From Takakia lepidozioides (taxonomy: Eukaryota > Streptophyta > Takakiopsida > Takakiales > Takakiaceae): a stretch of 64,000 nucleotides of DNA. Made by a program: the position numbers and the translations under genes. The DNA lies in the NCBI GenBank assembly GCA_030704615.1, contig CM060732.1, positions 44,993,053-45,057,052 of the forward strand, in the 5' to 3' direction. The notes under the pieces are model-generated. The model was not told the DNA's origin and searched no databases. It worked only from the letters and a program-made list of their open reading frames with translations. Every line of letters begins with the position of its first letter. Position 1 is the first letter of the stretch. Shown piece by piece: positions 45,500-55,882 of the stretch.

Positions 45500-47467
45500 G
45501 CAATTTGTTGCCTATTCTTCCCCTAGAGACCTGAAATCTCCTAGAGTCCACCAAAGCCATGCCCTTCTCCAAGCAACTTATAACTCCTGCAGGATAAATC
45601 GGGTATTGTTTGACATTGTCATAGGTGTGCCATGACTTTGGTGTCTCGCAGGTATCTGGACCATCTCTTGTTAACTCCAGTACAAGTTTTTGAGCACCAA
45701 CCCTCTGCCCTCCCCGAATCAACTGACTCAGGTTGTCTTCCCCACACTGTGTCATAAGACAAAAACAAAGGTTGGTTTCCCTTCTTTTTTCCTTCACTGA
45801 ATAATCTGGCTTAGAGTGAAGATCCCCACAGCCCCTGTTTCTCAGAAAGCCAGCTCGGCCTTTGTGGAAACAACCTCTAGTACTCCAGATCGACCTCGAG
45901 ACGAGTACTATATCTCTGCAAAATATCTGCATTGAGAAGCGTGATGCCTTAATAGTTCCCCAGCTCTTCTCTGTCACCTTTCTTGTGTAGATTGACAATG
46001 ATCCCCTGTCGCAAAAGGGATCATGTCAGTCCTCCAGATAAGGTTAAAGAGAAGTACAAGGGCCTCTATGATGGGGCCGCCACCCTGCTTGATTAGCTTG
46101 TTGACTATGCCATCAGGTCCACCAGCTCTATATCCGTGTAAATGCTCAATTGCTTCCACAATCTTAGAAGAACTAATGGGAGCGTTTGTAACCCTTTGAA
46201 ATATACTCCAGGTCATCAGGGCTGTCTTGAATCGAAGGAACAGTTTTTTCCAAGTGCGTCTTTCCATTCTTCAAAAGACCCCTCACAGCTAGAGCTAGAA
46301 TGTCTACCAAGGATACTGTAGTGAGTTTCAAAGGTTTTGACAGTATCAACCATTGAAGTCACCACTCCACCTTAGTAGTCCTCAGCGCTTGTACATGCTG
46401 ACAAGTATAGACGTCGAAGGGCCAACCAGAATCCCTTGTCTTTACCACCATGGCGATTTGAGTTTATTTCATTGTATAACTTGTCCCGGTATATATTTTC
46501 TTCTGAAACCTTACAAGCTGACTGTTATCTTGGCGGATCTGGTAGTACCTAGCCCACAATTTGTTTTGTTGACTTTCAAATTGCGGCAGTCTTTATAGAG
46601 GACTCGTCTCTCGGCTGAGTTTGATCTCATTGGTCCACCAATCAATAGCTCTACTGCAGACAACTAGTGTCCTCCCTATGATCTTGTCAGCCACAGAGGA
46701 GATGAAACTCTCCCAAGAATCCACAGCTCTTTTGACTTCATTTCTTGCACTGCCAGTCTTGGAGCGAATAGACAAATTGAGGGAGAACCTGTTGCAAGGC
46801 CTGGACATTCAGCCTTGACCTCTTCATTTTGGAAATTTTTGTATGTGCCACTTCCGAATCAAACATTTCACAGATCTTTTGGTGTTGGGGAAACATGTTT
46901 TGATCTTTAGTCCAAACCAAGATGTGGTCAGAGGTACTAATATCAGTTCTGTCAATCAAACACACTGGCACTGTGGGGAAACAAACTCTTGTCCACAATG
47001 ATACCTGTTCTGTTCGTAATATCAAACCATGCCGTAATGGTTTATCATGGATACCACGGTATCCCTTAAGCTTGGTAATCCACAATGGATGGTTCCTCAG
47101 TTTGGGCTTTCAGCTCAAAATGGGTGTTGAAATGATGAAGCTCCAAAAATATATTACAGTTTGGTAGGTCCATAAAATTGAGGATAGATGGGTAGATTCC
47201 CTTGTGATGTGTATGGAATTCAGCTTGTCAGCTTAAATGGGCATAAAGAACAGGTTGGTGGTTTTACAGGTCCATTGCATTAGGTCTCCTTTTGACCTAT
47301 TATTCAAGGTTGAAAGTTAAAGTTCTTTGGGACAGTTTATTTGACCGTCTTCCATTAGAAATTCAGTTCATCCTCACCAAAAGGCCCAATGGTGGGGCAT
47401 TGAAGTCACCCAATAAGACCACCTCACCTTTGACAAGGAACTTAGCACAGTTCAGCTGGCAATTTGA
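45500..47467 (-). mobile_element. LINE remnant (APE endonuclease and reverse transcriptase pieces), copy 2
   Basis: Counterpart of 28690-30640 with the same SDH and AGGPDG motifs. A 228-codon frame (45998-45312) is longer than its copy-1 equivalent only because of chance indels. It is not a sign of function. Confidence 0.7.
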
Positions 47468-47536
47468 TTGAGAGTAGGGGTCTATGTTCAATCACCACTT
47501 CTACTTTCCATATTGACATGTGTAAGCAACTGCAGG

Positions 47537-47809
47537 ATGATGGCGGCCATGCGGGAGATTTCAGTGCGCTTTCATGCTTTGGGTTTGCGAAGATTGGTGC
47601 CATCTAGGTTGTTCAGCTCCGATGATGTACCATCCGAGTCTGTGTACAAGAAGGTTGAGGAACTCGCTGCTGAGGTCTCAGAGCTGAAGATTCAATTGAA
47701 GAGGATGGTGGCTTGCGTGGATAGGATGTTGCCGGTTTATTCTATGATCTTGACGCGTTCCGCCTTGGGTACTCACTGTGGGCGATCAGGAGTTCACGAG
47801 GACCCGTAG
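47537..47809 (+). CDS. Small ORF with mitochondrial-like N-terminus and coiled coil, copy 2
   Basis: Nearly identical to 30710-30982 (a Trp/Cys change near the end, GTHWGRS against GTHCGRS). The frame is intact in both copies despite many indels around it, which hints that it might be under constraint. The short length makes chance possible. The stop again comes from the foldback arm. Confidence 0.45.
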   Translation: MMAAMREISVRFHALGLRRLVPSRLFSSDDVPSESVYKKVEELAAEVSELKIQLKRMVACVDRMLPVYSMILTRSALGTHCGRSGVHEDP

Positions 47810-47884
47810 AATTGCTCTAAAAATAAGATGAGCTCCTCAGGACAGATGTCCTGAGGAACCCGTCTTACTTTAGCGCAATTCTAC
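47806..47884. repeat. 79-nt foldback (mini MITE-like), copy 2
   Basis: Same element as 30979-31058 with one T fewer in the right arm (ttactttagcg against ttacttttagcg). The terminal 10-bp arms are exact. Confidence 0.9.
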
Positions 47885-47899
47885 ACTGCCTGGTAGTGG

Positions 47900-49540
47900 A
47901 GTGATTTGTCCATTGGGGTGCACAGCAGGGGGAGAAATGTATATAACAGAGATTGATGTTGGAGATACATGGCTGCATCCAGCCTATGTGCCCTGGCATC
48001 TGGTCCACGTTGTAATTGGGCAGGTTGGTCAAGCCCATGAGGAGACAGAGAACTGGAAGTGGAGATGCAAGCGGCTTAGCAAGGGGGTTGGGGGTTGGAA
48101 GCATGTCGAACTACTAGACATGCTGCACAGGACCAGCAAAAATCCAGCAAGCCTCCTCAAGCACTCCTGTGGTCCATCTGTGCTGCCTGGCAGTGCCGTG
48201 AATCGGTGTCCCTTGCTGCTCACTGTCCTTGTGCCCAGCCACGTGCCATGGGTCCATTTATGTAGTACCAGCAGGGGGAGGGAGGGGAGGGGAGAAGCAA
48301 TGCGAGATGGAGAGACGCCACAACTTAGTTGCAAATAGCCTGCACCCCCTGGCATGTACTTTGCTGGTCCAATATTGATGCTTGAGTGAGTGCGAGTGAT
48401 TTGGGGGTGCTCATTCGTAGTAGGCAGAGAGAGAGTGCTACTGTAAGGTAGGGGTTGATGCATGCTGTTGTCCTTCGCGGGTCTTCTTGTACTGCAAGGC
48501 AGTGAAGTTGATGTGAGTCTGTGGCTCGTGAGTACATTTTCTAGGTGTCGCAATCAACGACCAAGCTCTTGTATGCCCTGCTCTGCTCTGCTTGTGCTGA
48601 ATGTTGGTGAAGTGAAGCTGTGGTTCCGATATGGTAGATGTGTTGTGCAAGTCCAGCAACCATCCACGAAGCTTTCGATTGCAGGCCGCCTGTCCATAAA
48701 CCATCCAAAGAACTGGAGTAAGAAGCGCATAACACTATGGTGTATTGAGGAAGGAGGCCTGGCTTGCAAGCAGATGCCAGAGCCCATGGAAGAAGAAATT
48801 TATTGGCGACCAGCAGATGCTGCACATTGTGGAGGAGATAGGTGCAGCAGGTGTCTTCTTCCCTGGGACGACGGAGTGACACCTGGGCTGCGGGTGAGGG
48901 AGGGATGAGAGATTCTGGGTTGCACTGCGACTTGAAGCGGGTTGGGGGAGAGAGGGGAAAAGTGCAGTGGTGGAGGCGGGGGTTGCACTTTGCGAGCATG
49001 TGCAGCAGCAGGGGTTGCAGGGGTATATGTTCTCGGACATAACCTTAAATTTTATGGGGAAGGACTATCCGCTCTATCGGATTATACTCTTGCAGTCTTC
49101 GTACTTCCATTTACTTCTCTCAGGCCCCTGGACAGAGTACAGAAAGCTGCAAATCGAACTGCAGATTGATGACCCTTCTGTGAGCGCGGAGGGACTGGAG
49201 ATTGCCTTCTCCTACATGTATGGTATGAGCCCAGTTTTCATTGGAGATAATGTGATGGCAGCACTGGTCGCAGGGTGTTTTTGTTGGATGGAGTTCTGTG
49301 ACAAGTGTGTGCAGTGCATTGTAGCCAACTTGAGGGTGGACACTTTTGTTGCTTAGAAGCAGCTGTCCGAGTGGCATTGCTATGGCTGGTTTGCCGACCT
49401 GATAAGAAATGCTTGTTGGACATTTATTGCCCGCATGCATCGCGCGAGGTCGTTCATCTCCTTCCAAAGCTTTTCTTTGCAGGTGCTTCCCACCACTCCA
49501 CTTCCCTCTTTACACCCCGCCATTCCACCTGATTTAGTAA
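47900..49540 (+). pseudogene. BTB/POZ domain gene, damaged, copy 2
   Basis: Counterpart of 31080-32750. The BTB frame here runs further (through CWMEFCDKCVQCIVANLRV) to the shared TAG at 49353-49355, where related proteins would have an aromatic or other sense codon. After the TAG the same frame continues KQLSEWHCYGWFADLI and RNACW. The TAG plus small shifts would truncate the protein inside the region after the BTB domain. Confidence 0.65.
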
Positions 49541-51036
49541 TCTCATCAGCCCCAAGTGTGGCATTCAATATGGTTGGGGCAATCTGCGGGTGTGCATGTG
49601 CATAGCCCTATCCAGGAAGGTCTTTCCATTGCAGTGAGGGTCAAGGTCGGTGGATTTAGGGGGTTGTATGTGTTGCTCTTGCACATGACTCTGAGTTTGT
49701 CATTCAGAATTCTCGGGTGATGTTGAATCTGAGAAGGAAAGAGGTGAACAAGCCTGAGACTCATGACGTGTTCATCTGGAGAGGAATAATTCACACTGTG
49801 CCTTCTAAACTTGGCGAATATGAGGATTCGTTGGGTGCATGTAGTCGGTTGGTCTTAATTACATCAATCGTGCCTGGAAGTGACATGGAATCTACTGGGG
49901 TCATGGAGGAGAATTCTAACGTGCTTGGCACTTGGATGGCACTTACTTCAGGAACCCATGTATGTCCAGATCTCACCCGGATAATCATTGCTACTGAAGT
50001 CTTGAGTGGAGAGAATCATTTTGTCTGAGCTATAGTGATGTGTGCAGATATGTGTCAGTACAGTATCTGCAAATAAAACATTCTTAGGTCACGGGATATG
50101 AAATCCCCAGACGTAATTTCCATGTGGATGAAACATTTATGTTCTGGAAATTGGTGGTGAGGATTGGATTTGACCCCCACCAGTTCGCAAGCATGGGGTC
50201 TGGGACACAAGAAACATGCACTCATTTTGGCACAAAGATTGTCAGGCAGCACTTTTAATGAGGGAATTGTATGATCATACTCCGAAGTGTGAGAGAAGTC
50301 AAGAATTTCTGAGGTGATGATGATCTGAGACATCAAGAATTGTAGCTACAGCATCCAGTCAACGAATTTGCAGATTACTTCATTACCTACAGAGGCAATG
50401 GTTTGTCTCTCCCTCTTAGTCATCATGGTTGCCACCTGTGAGAGAGATGATTAGTCACAACCCTTGTTACTTCCAGCTAGTGAAGCTGGTTTGGCACCTT
50501 ACTAGGTGGACAACGCGTACAGAGACCACAGGATAAAAGGTGCATTGGCAGGGTTTTATGTGTGTCGGTGGGGGGTTGGATTTACCAGACAGACAGGTAG
50601 GTACTAAGAGGGACTGAATAATGCTGTTGTGTGGCTGATCTAGCTCGTTTGGGGAAATAGTCCTTGTGTAGGTGTTATGCAGGCTGTTGAAATCAGATGA
50701 ACTGTGGGTTCTCAGTGAATCATAGTGCAGACTGGAAGTTAGCACGTGTGAAACCCACTGATTTTGTTTCAGAATGCCCAGGTGGAAAAGGTGAAAGGTC
50801 AACACTCACTCCAACGGGAAGGCTGCGTGGAATCTGACAGTCATGAGCAACAGCAACAAGAGAAACACAATGAAGGCTGGGGCGATTGCAAAAGGCTGAG
50901 AAGAAGTAAAGGAGGTGCTGCTGCTGCTGCTCTCCCATTGATAGAGGTGGCGAAGGAGGCCAGCTTGCAGACAAATGAGGCTGTATATGAGACAGACCTA
51001 AAGAAGCTGCAGATGTTATGGGAGGTTGATTAGCCA

Positions 51037-51415
51037 TTGAGAGGTGTGTGTATGTGTGTGTGTGTGTGTGTGTCTCTCTCTCGCCTATGTCCAGCTTGCA
51101 TAGGGCGCTGCAAGGAAATTGAAACTGAAGAACACTTCTTCTACTGCCCTCTATACTACGAGATCCGTGGGAGATTTCACTGTTTATTCAGTGGAACCCA
51201 AACTCTCACTGATGTCTTTCACTATGAGGATCAAAAATGCGTGGCAGCCTACTTACACGAGGCCTTCACCCTTAGACAATCGCTAGAACATTAATTGTGG
51301 TTTTCTGGATTTGTTCCTCTCTCATTTTCTTCTTCCATTTGTCCCATAAGCTCTACGAGCTTTCCGCGGACGTTATAAGCACCATTTCATTTCATTTCAT
51401 TTCTCTCTCTCTCCT
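51037..51415 (+). mobile_element. LINE 3' end with zinc knuckle and ATTTC tail, copy 2
   Basis: Counterpart of 34215-34582. The TG tract is longer and the TC tract shorter than in copy 1, as microsatellites vary. The same CPACIG...HFFYCPLYYEIRG knuckle and ATTTC tail are present. The following two-fold repeat block recurs at about 51500-52260. Confidence 0.6.
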
Positions 51416-53172
51416 CTGAAAATCCCGAGGCTGAGCCTACAGCCCTGGCACTGTTGGGGTCTAATTGCCGGGCAGCTCAGACACAGCAGATTTGTGTGAG
51501 GGCTTTCTAGAGGATATCTTGAAAGCCTGAACCAATTGTTTATATCAAGGTAAGCCATCCCACTACCGGAATGAGCCCTTCACAAAAGGTAGTGTCTGTT
51601 CCCTCTTGTTCTGCCCACACTGGGTGCTGGGTCTGTGGCCACAAGGCTACAACAAACAACGTCTCATGTACATTGTCTCCTCTCGAGTACAGGACTTGTC
51701 CAATGGTACAAGTGGAGACAGAAGATCCTGTTTTCTTCTGGTGCCCTATTTTCTCGGAGATCCCTGGCAGAGGCCTTCAGGGGACCCAAAGAGCCCTGTA
51801 TGAGACAGTCCTTGTGCAGCATTATTTTTTTCCTTGCTCTTGGTTTCTGTGATACTGCACAGAGAGGAAAGGGAGCTTGCAATTGCCCATTGTGTGGGCA
51901 ACCTGAAGACTATTCATTTTCTGATTCTTTCTATTGTGTTCTCTCACCAGAGAGATGCTCTCTTCAAGTTTACGAAGGGAATTGTGCCTGTACCTCTGGT
52001 TATCAACTTTGAAAGAGTTGATGCTGAGCCAAAAGCCCAGGCCCTTTTTGGGCCCCAAACCACATACAGCAGGTTGACGCATCTGGAAAGGGATTTCTAG
52101 AGGATAGCTGGGAAACCTAGATCAATAATTGTTTATTCAAAGGTAAGTCTTACTAACGGCATCAGCCTTTGACAAACGTAGGTTCTGCCCCTTTGTGTTC
52201 CGCTCAAACCGGGCGCGGGGTCAATGGCCACAAGGCTAACAAACAACGTCTATGAGTACATTCTCTATCTATGTATGTCCCGTGCTGATACTGGAAGGCT
52301 ATAGCAGCAGTGGTTTAATGAACGTCATACTCTGCACGATCGATGCTCTCTAGTATGAATAATACTCTTTCCCTTCGAACCTGCTTGCTGGCTGTGGTAT
52401 ATCAGTGGGCTCAACCCCCCAACCAGGTATGTCATATCAAACGTTCGCAGGAACGATGGGGATACACAGAGGCGGTCATAGCAAGGAGATGTGAAAACAG
52501 ATGTGCAGGACATCGACATTGGGGTTGAATAAACAAACAGAAGAAACGTCAGGCAGTGAACAAGTGACACACACAAATGCTGCTGAATAGATGAGGATCA
52601 GGGATTGTGGAAGTACAGAAAGATCAGGGAGCTGCAATTAGCACTCGAGAAACTCAACTACCAACACCTAATCCCCATTGAAGCAACGAAGCAACCTATA
52701 TCCAGACAGAGCAAGCAACACTGGTAACGGTAAGAGTAGAGAGACAATGGCATACGATTGACCTGCCAAAACCAAAGAGAGAGGACGCTGACAGGGGCCT
52801 ATGAATGGCAGTATCGAGTATCGAATTTGACCTCTGCTTCAGACTCGAGCTACCGAGTCTTGTTCTGGAAATTTTCCTTTGCCATCCAGTATTCCTCATG
52901 ATCCCTGCAAAGACAGCACTGATGGGTCTCAGTTTGTTCTTCACAACATGAGCCCATGTTTTTGTGAAAAGAGAGACAAAGAAACAGTTCTCGAAACAGT
53001 CTACAATGAAAACTTCTCGAGAACATGTTCCCATGAATGGAACAGAGAAACGGAAAGGAGGAAAGGGAAGTGGCCAGAAAGGGTCAGCAAACTTGTCTGT
53101 GTTCTCGAGAGCCTGCAATCGAAGGCGAGGAGGTCTTTGTTAGTATGCTTGTTCTGAGCAAGGCAGCCGAAG

Positions 53173-53381
53173 ATGGCGTTCTCGTCGCTGAGAGGGCTTG
53201 CCAGCATGAAGCTGAAGGAAGTGCCCAGCTTTGTGAAGTCGAGTGTGACAGCGTCAGGCCTTTGAACGATGCGATGATCTCCCTCTTCCTTCTCTCTTAC
53301 GCCGTTGGCTGGACCACGGAGATTCGGCACCTGCGCCATGCTGAGGAGGAGGCCAAACATGGTGGCAAAGGACACCACTGA
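53173..53381 (+). CDS. Small membrane-protein-like ORF with one apparent frameshift
   Basis: An ATG at 53173 opens MAFSSLRGLASMKLKEVPSF and ends at a TGA in 'ggcctttgaac'. The frame one base over continues from the same place as NDAMISLFLLSYAVGWTTEI and RHLRHAEEEAKHGGKGHH, stop at 53379-53381. One extra T in the TTT run would join both into a protein of about 70 residues with one membrane helix and a His/Lys/Glu-rich tail. This resembles small subunits of mitochondrial inner-membrane complexes in general shape. The family is not recognised. A long minus-strand frame over the same stretch (53001-53378) is the alternative; I consider it a shadow. Confidence 0.4.
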
Positions 53382-53399
53382 TATGCGATTTGGTCTTTG

Positions 53400-54595
53400 C
53401 GGTTCTTCTTTATTAGTCCTTCCAATATTCTTCTAAGGTTTCGTAGCATGGGTTATCTGGATTGGAGGGTCGCGATTGATAGGGAGGACTCAAGGAGAGC
53501 TCCCATTGCTCTCTGCTGGAGTGATGATATAGTTCAAGTCTAAACTCCTCCTTGAATAAAATTTGCTTGTATTACCAACAACTAGTCAGACTCTGTTTTG
53601 TAATGGTAGAACTGTGATCGTGACAAAAAGCTGTAAGCATACCTGATGTAATGAAAATTTCTGGTGCTGTAAACCAATGTATAGCACCGATGCTCAGCTC
53701 TCAAATCGAGGCCGGGTAGTTTGAGCTACAATGCTTTGCAATGTGGTGTTTAGTGACATTGATGATGTTTGGTAGCATCCAGGGGTGGACTACTGGGCTC
53801 ATGGGAAGGGCAGGGCCATCCTCAGGGGGTTCCTAAAAATGCAAATTGGTTTCTGGGAAGGCAAATTTTCTCTGCAGTTGACTACATTGATGAGTGTTTA
53901 CACTCCCAGAGGATCACAAAAGTCTCAATCTCTATCCGTGTAGAAATATGTGACAGCTATGAATTCAAAGAGAACAAATTCTTATCAAACTCCATCACAT
54001 GTGATTGGAATCAAATAAACTTGAAGCCCCCCATCCACAGGAAAGCCTCATTGCCCATTTTTCCACAATTGAGCTCTGGGTAGCTATTACAGTGTTGTGT
54101 AGGTTCTAATGGTATGGCTCTATTAAGAAAAACCCAATAGAAAGGCGGTCACAGATTCAAGACCTCAGGGAATATTAGCAAAGAAATGCAAAACGCACAC
54201 AACATTAAATGACAACACTCTAGGAATCAGGCCTTAATTTCATGGAGTCAAACAGAGAGAAGTTTGCCTCCAAAAGGTTACTAGAGATCTGAGTAGTACT
54301 TGTTATCGAGACACCCCCCTCCGCAAGAAGAATCTGGTAACAAAACCCAGAACATGGTGCTTGAAAAACATGCCACAAAACTTGTGCTCATGCAGACTTG
54401 CTTGGTTGGTCTAGTGGCACAGGTGGTAAAAACCTAAAGAGTTCCTTGGCACCAGATTCCAACCAGCAGAGGCCCCATGCTTCCAGTGGGTGTCACTAAG
54501 GGACAAGTTCCCTTGAGATTTGTCTTGTCTGGTAGTCCTCCTCCTCCTTCTGCCTCCCATTTACTTGTTCTTTTACTCTTAGCAACATTGCCTCC
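53400..54595. other. No gene recognised; one tRNA-like motif
   Basis: Short frames only. Near 54395-54430, 'ttggttggtctagtggcacaggtggtaaaaacc' resembles an RNA polymerase III A box as in tRNA-derived SINEs; a convincing B box was not found. A (ctcctcctt) run follows at about 54537. Confidence 0.3.
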
Positions 54596-54600
54596 ACAGG

Positions 54601-55255
54601 ATCCAAGGGAAAGACTCACATATCGAAGGTGCCAGTGGCACCATTGAAGGCTGTGGCAGTGCTAACAGGGACTCCTGGAATCAGTGGGGTTGTAACTTTC
54701 TCACAGGATGGCGTGCAAGGTTAATATCATATCTTGGTTCTTGTCTCCCAGTATGTCTGCAGCTAGAGCTTTAATTGTGTCGGGGAATCGACAGTTTAAA
54801 TAGTCATTGTCTGATCATGGTCAAGTGCCGTCTATTACAGAGTAATCCAATGTTCCTTTCTCCAAGATAAGTATGCCATTGAGAGCAAGTGATCTTTCTC
54901 AAGTTTTAGTGAGACAAGACCACTTTGATCAATGGTGACAATATGTGATAGAGGTGCCCAGAATCAAGTTGTTGGATGTACTGGCCACTTCATGCAGTAT
55001 TCTATTGTTTCAAAACTTTAGATCCAATCCATGGATGGTTACATATGTAGTTGAAATCTGTTCTAGGTGCTTTACAAATTGGGAAGAAATCCAATGAGAC
55101 TGTTGCTGCAGGTGAACAAGAGTGAGTGCAATTTTTTATTGCTGAGATTGCAGGCCCTACAGTGATCGAGGGAAAAGTTTGTGGTTTGAGGCAAGGCAAC
55201 CATGGCTTCCACATCCATGCTCTTGGTGGTACCACCAATGGCTGTCTTTCCACTG
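54601..55255 (+). pseudogene. Cu/Zn superoxide dismutase, first two exons only
   Basis: Exon 54601-54719 encodes PVAPLKAVAVLTGTPGISG then VVTFSQDG. Exon 55154-55255 encodes [20 protein letters not shown] then [15 protein letters not shown]. They join in phase (caa g|gc) across a GT-AG intron. The copper-binding His pair (GFHIHALG) and the family Cys in TTNGC are present. The enzyme converts superoxide to hydrogen peroxide and oxygen. The next exon of the family (PHFNP..., zinc ligands) and later exons are not seen before the opposite-strand genes begin at about 55.4 kb. The text before KAVAVL (KGKTHISKVPVAPL) could belong to a transit peptide. It is probably a truncated gene. Confidence 0.75.
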
Positions 55256-55403
55256 GTATGAATCCCATTAGTTTTCCTTGCATTTTCACGGTTACACGTA
55301 ATCCTGCATCCATCCTCTGCCTTCCACACACATCGTATGAAAAGACTAGGGAAGCAAAACTTGCATTAAGTAGATCAATAAATGTACCTGCGGACAGGGT
55401 CAT

Positions 55404-55823
55404 CTAGGTCAACAACCGGCTTCCCACTGAGTGGCCATGTAATATTTAGAACTGAGTACTTGCAGCTTGTAAGCAATACATCATTCACATCTCCCTCTGA
55501 ATGTTCATCTCCAGACTTGTGTGTGATCTTTCTGCACAGATAATACAAAGTAACAGTAACATTACCCACGGAGGGTTCCCTCCCCTGCCTCTAATCTATC
55601 ACGCTATCTGCTCGTCTCAAACATCTTCATGGCAATAACTTCTCAGAGGTCCAATACTTCTTTCCTAAATTTCAAAACAAAATATCCTTGGTTTTCGACA
55701 TCACCCTATAGATTACCTTGCATTCAGCTCTTGCCTCTCCATCAACATATTGCAGAACTTCTATGAAGCCGTCCTCCTCATCCACCTGCTTATCTGATCT
55801 CACATCCTTTGGCATGTCTGCCA
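55404..55823 (-). CDS. Unrecognised small two-exon gene, possibly partial
   Basis: On the minus strand a frame [20 protein letters not shown] then [16 protein letters not shown] ends in a good donor (AAG|GTAATC). A second exon (to about 55404) reads [35 protein letters not shown] and [11 protein letters not shown], again with a donor (CGCAG|GTACAT). The junction fits in phase if the acceptor is 'gcagaaag'. Further exons were not found. It lies directly downstream of the PPR frame on the same strand and could be a separate gene or a spliced 3' part. I recognise no domain. Confidence 0.4.
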
Positions 55824-55882
55824 TCTTTAAAACTGTAGCTGTACCCTGCCCTCGTTCCCAACACCATCCTCCATCATTTTTT

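Larger units (their letters stand above)
36111..52926 (+). repeat. Large tandem duplication, copy 2 (about 16.8 kb)
   Basis: Same order and orientation as copy 1. It ends where copy 1 ran into telomere repeats; here the sequence continues into unique DNA ('gatgggtctcagtttg'). Copy 2 keeps several frames better (the histone-fold and BTB segments) and others worse (the 403-codon transposase frame is broken). The errors are thus scattered over both copies and not concentrated in one decaying duplicate. Confidence 0.95.

Noticed and set aside
48029-48553. Minus-strand 174-codon frame opposite the BTB gene
   Set aside because: The copy-1 counterpart is broken, it overlaps the plus-strand BTB upstream region, and it shows only low-complexity Ser/Pro/Leu sequence.
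53001-53378. Minus-strand 125-codon frame as the real gene at 53 kb
   Set aside because: It has no recognisable features, and the opposite frames give a start, basic N-terminus, membrane helix and natural stop in a compact order.
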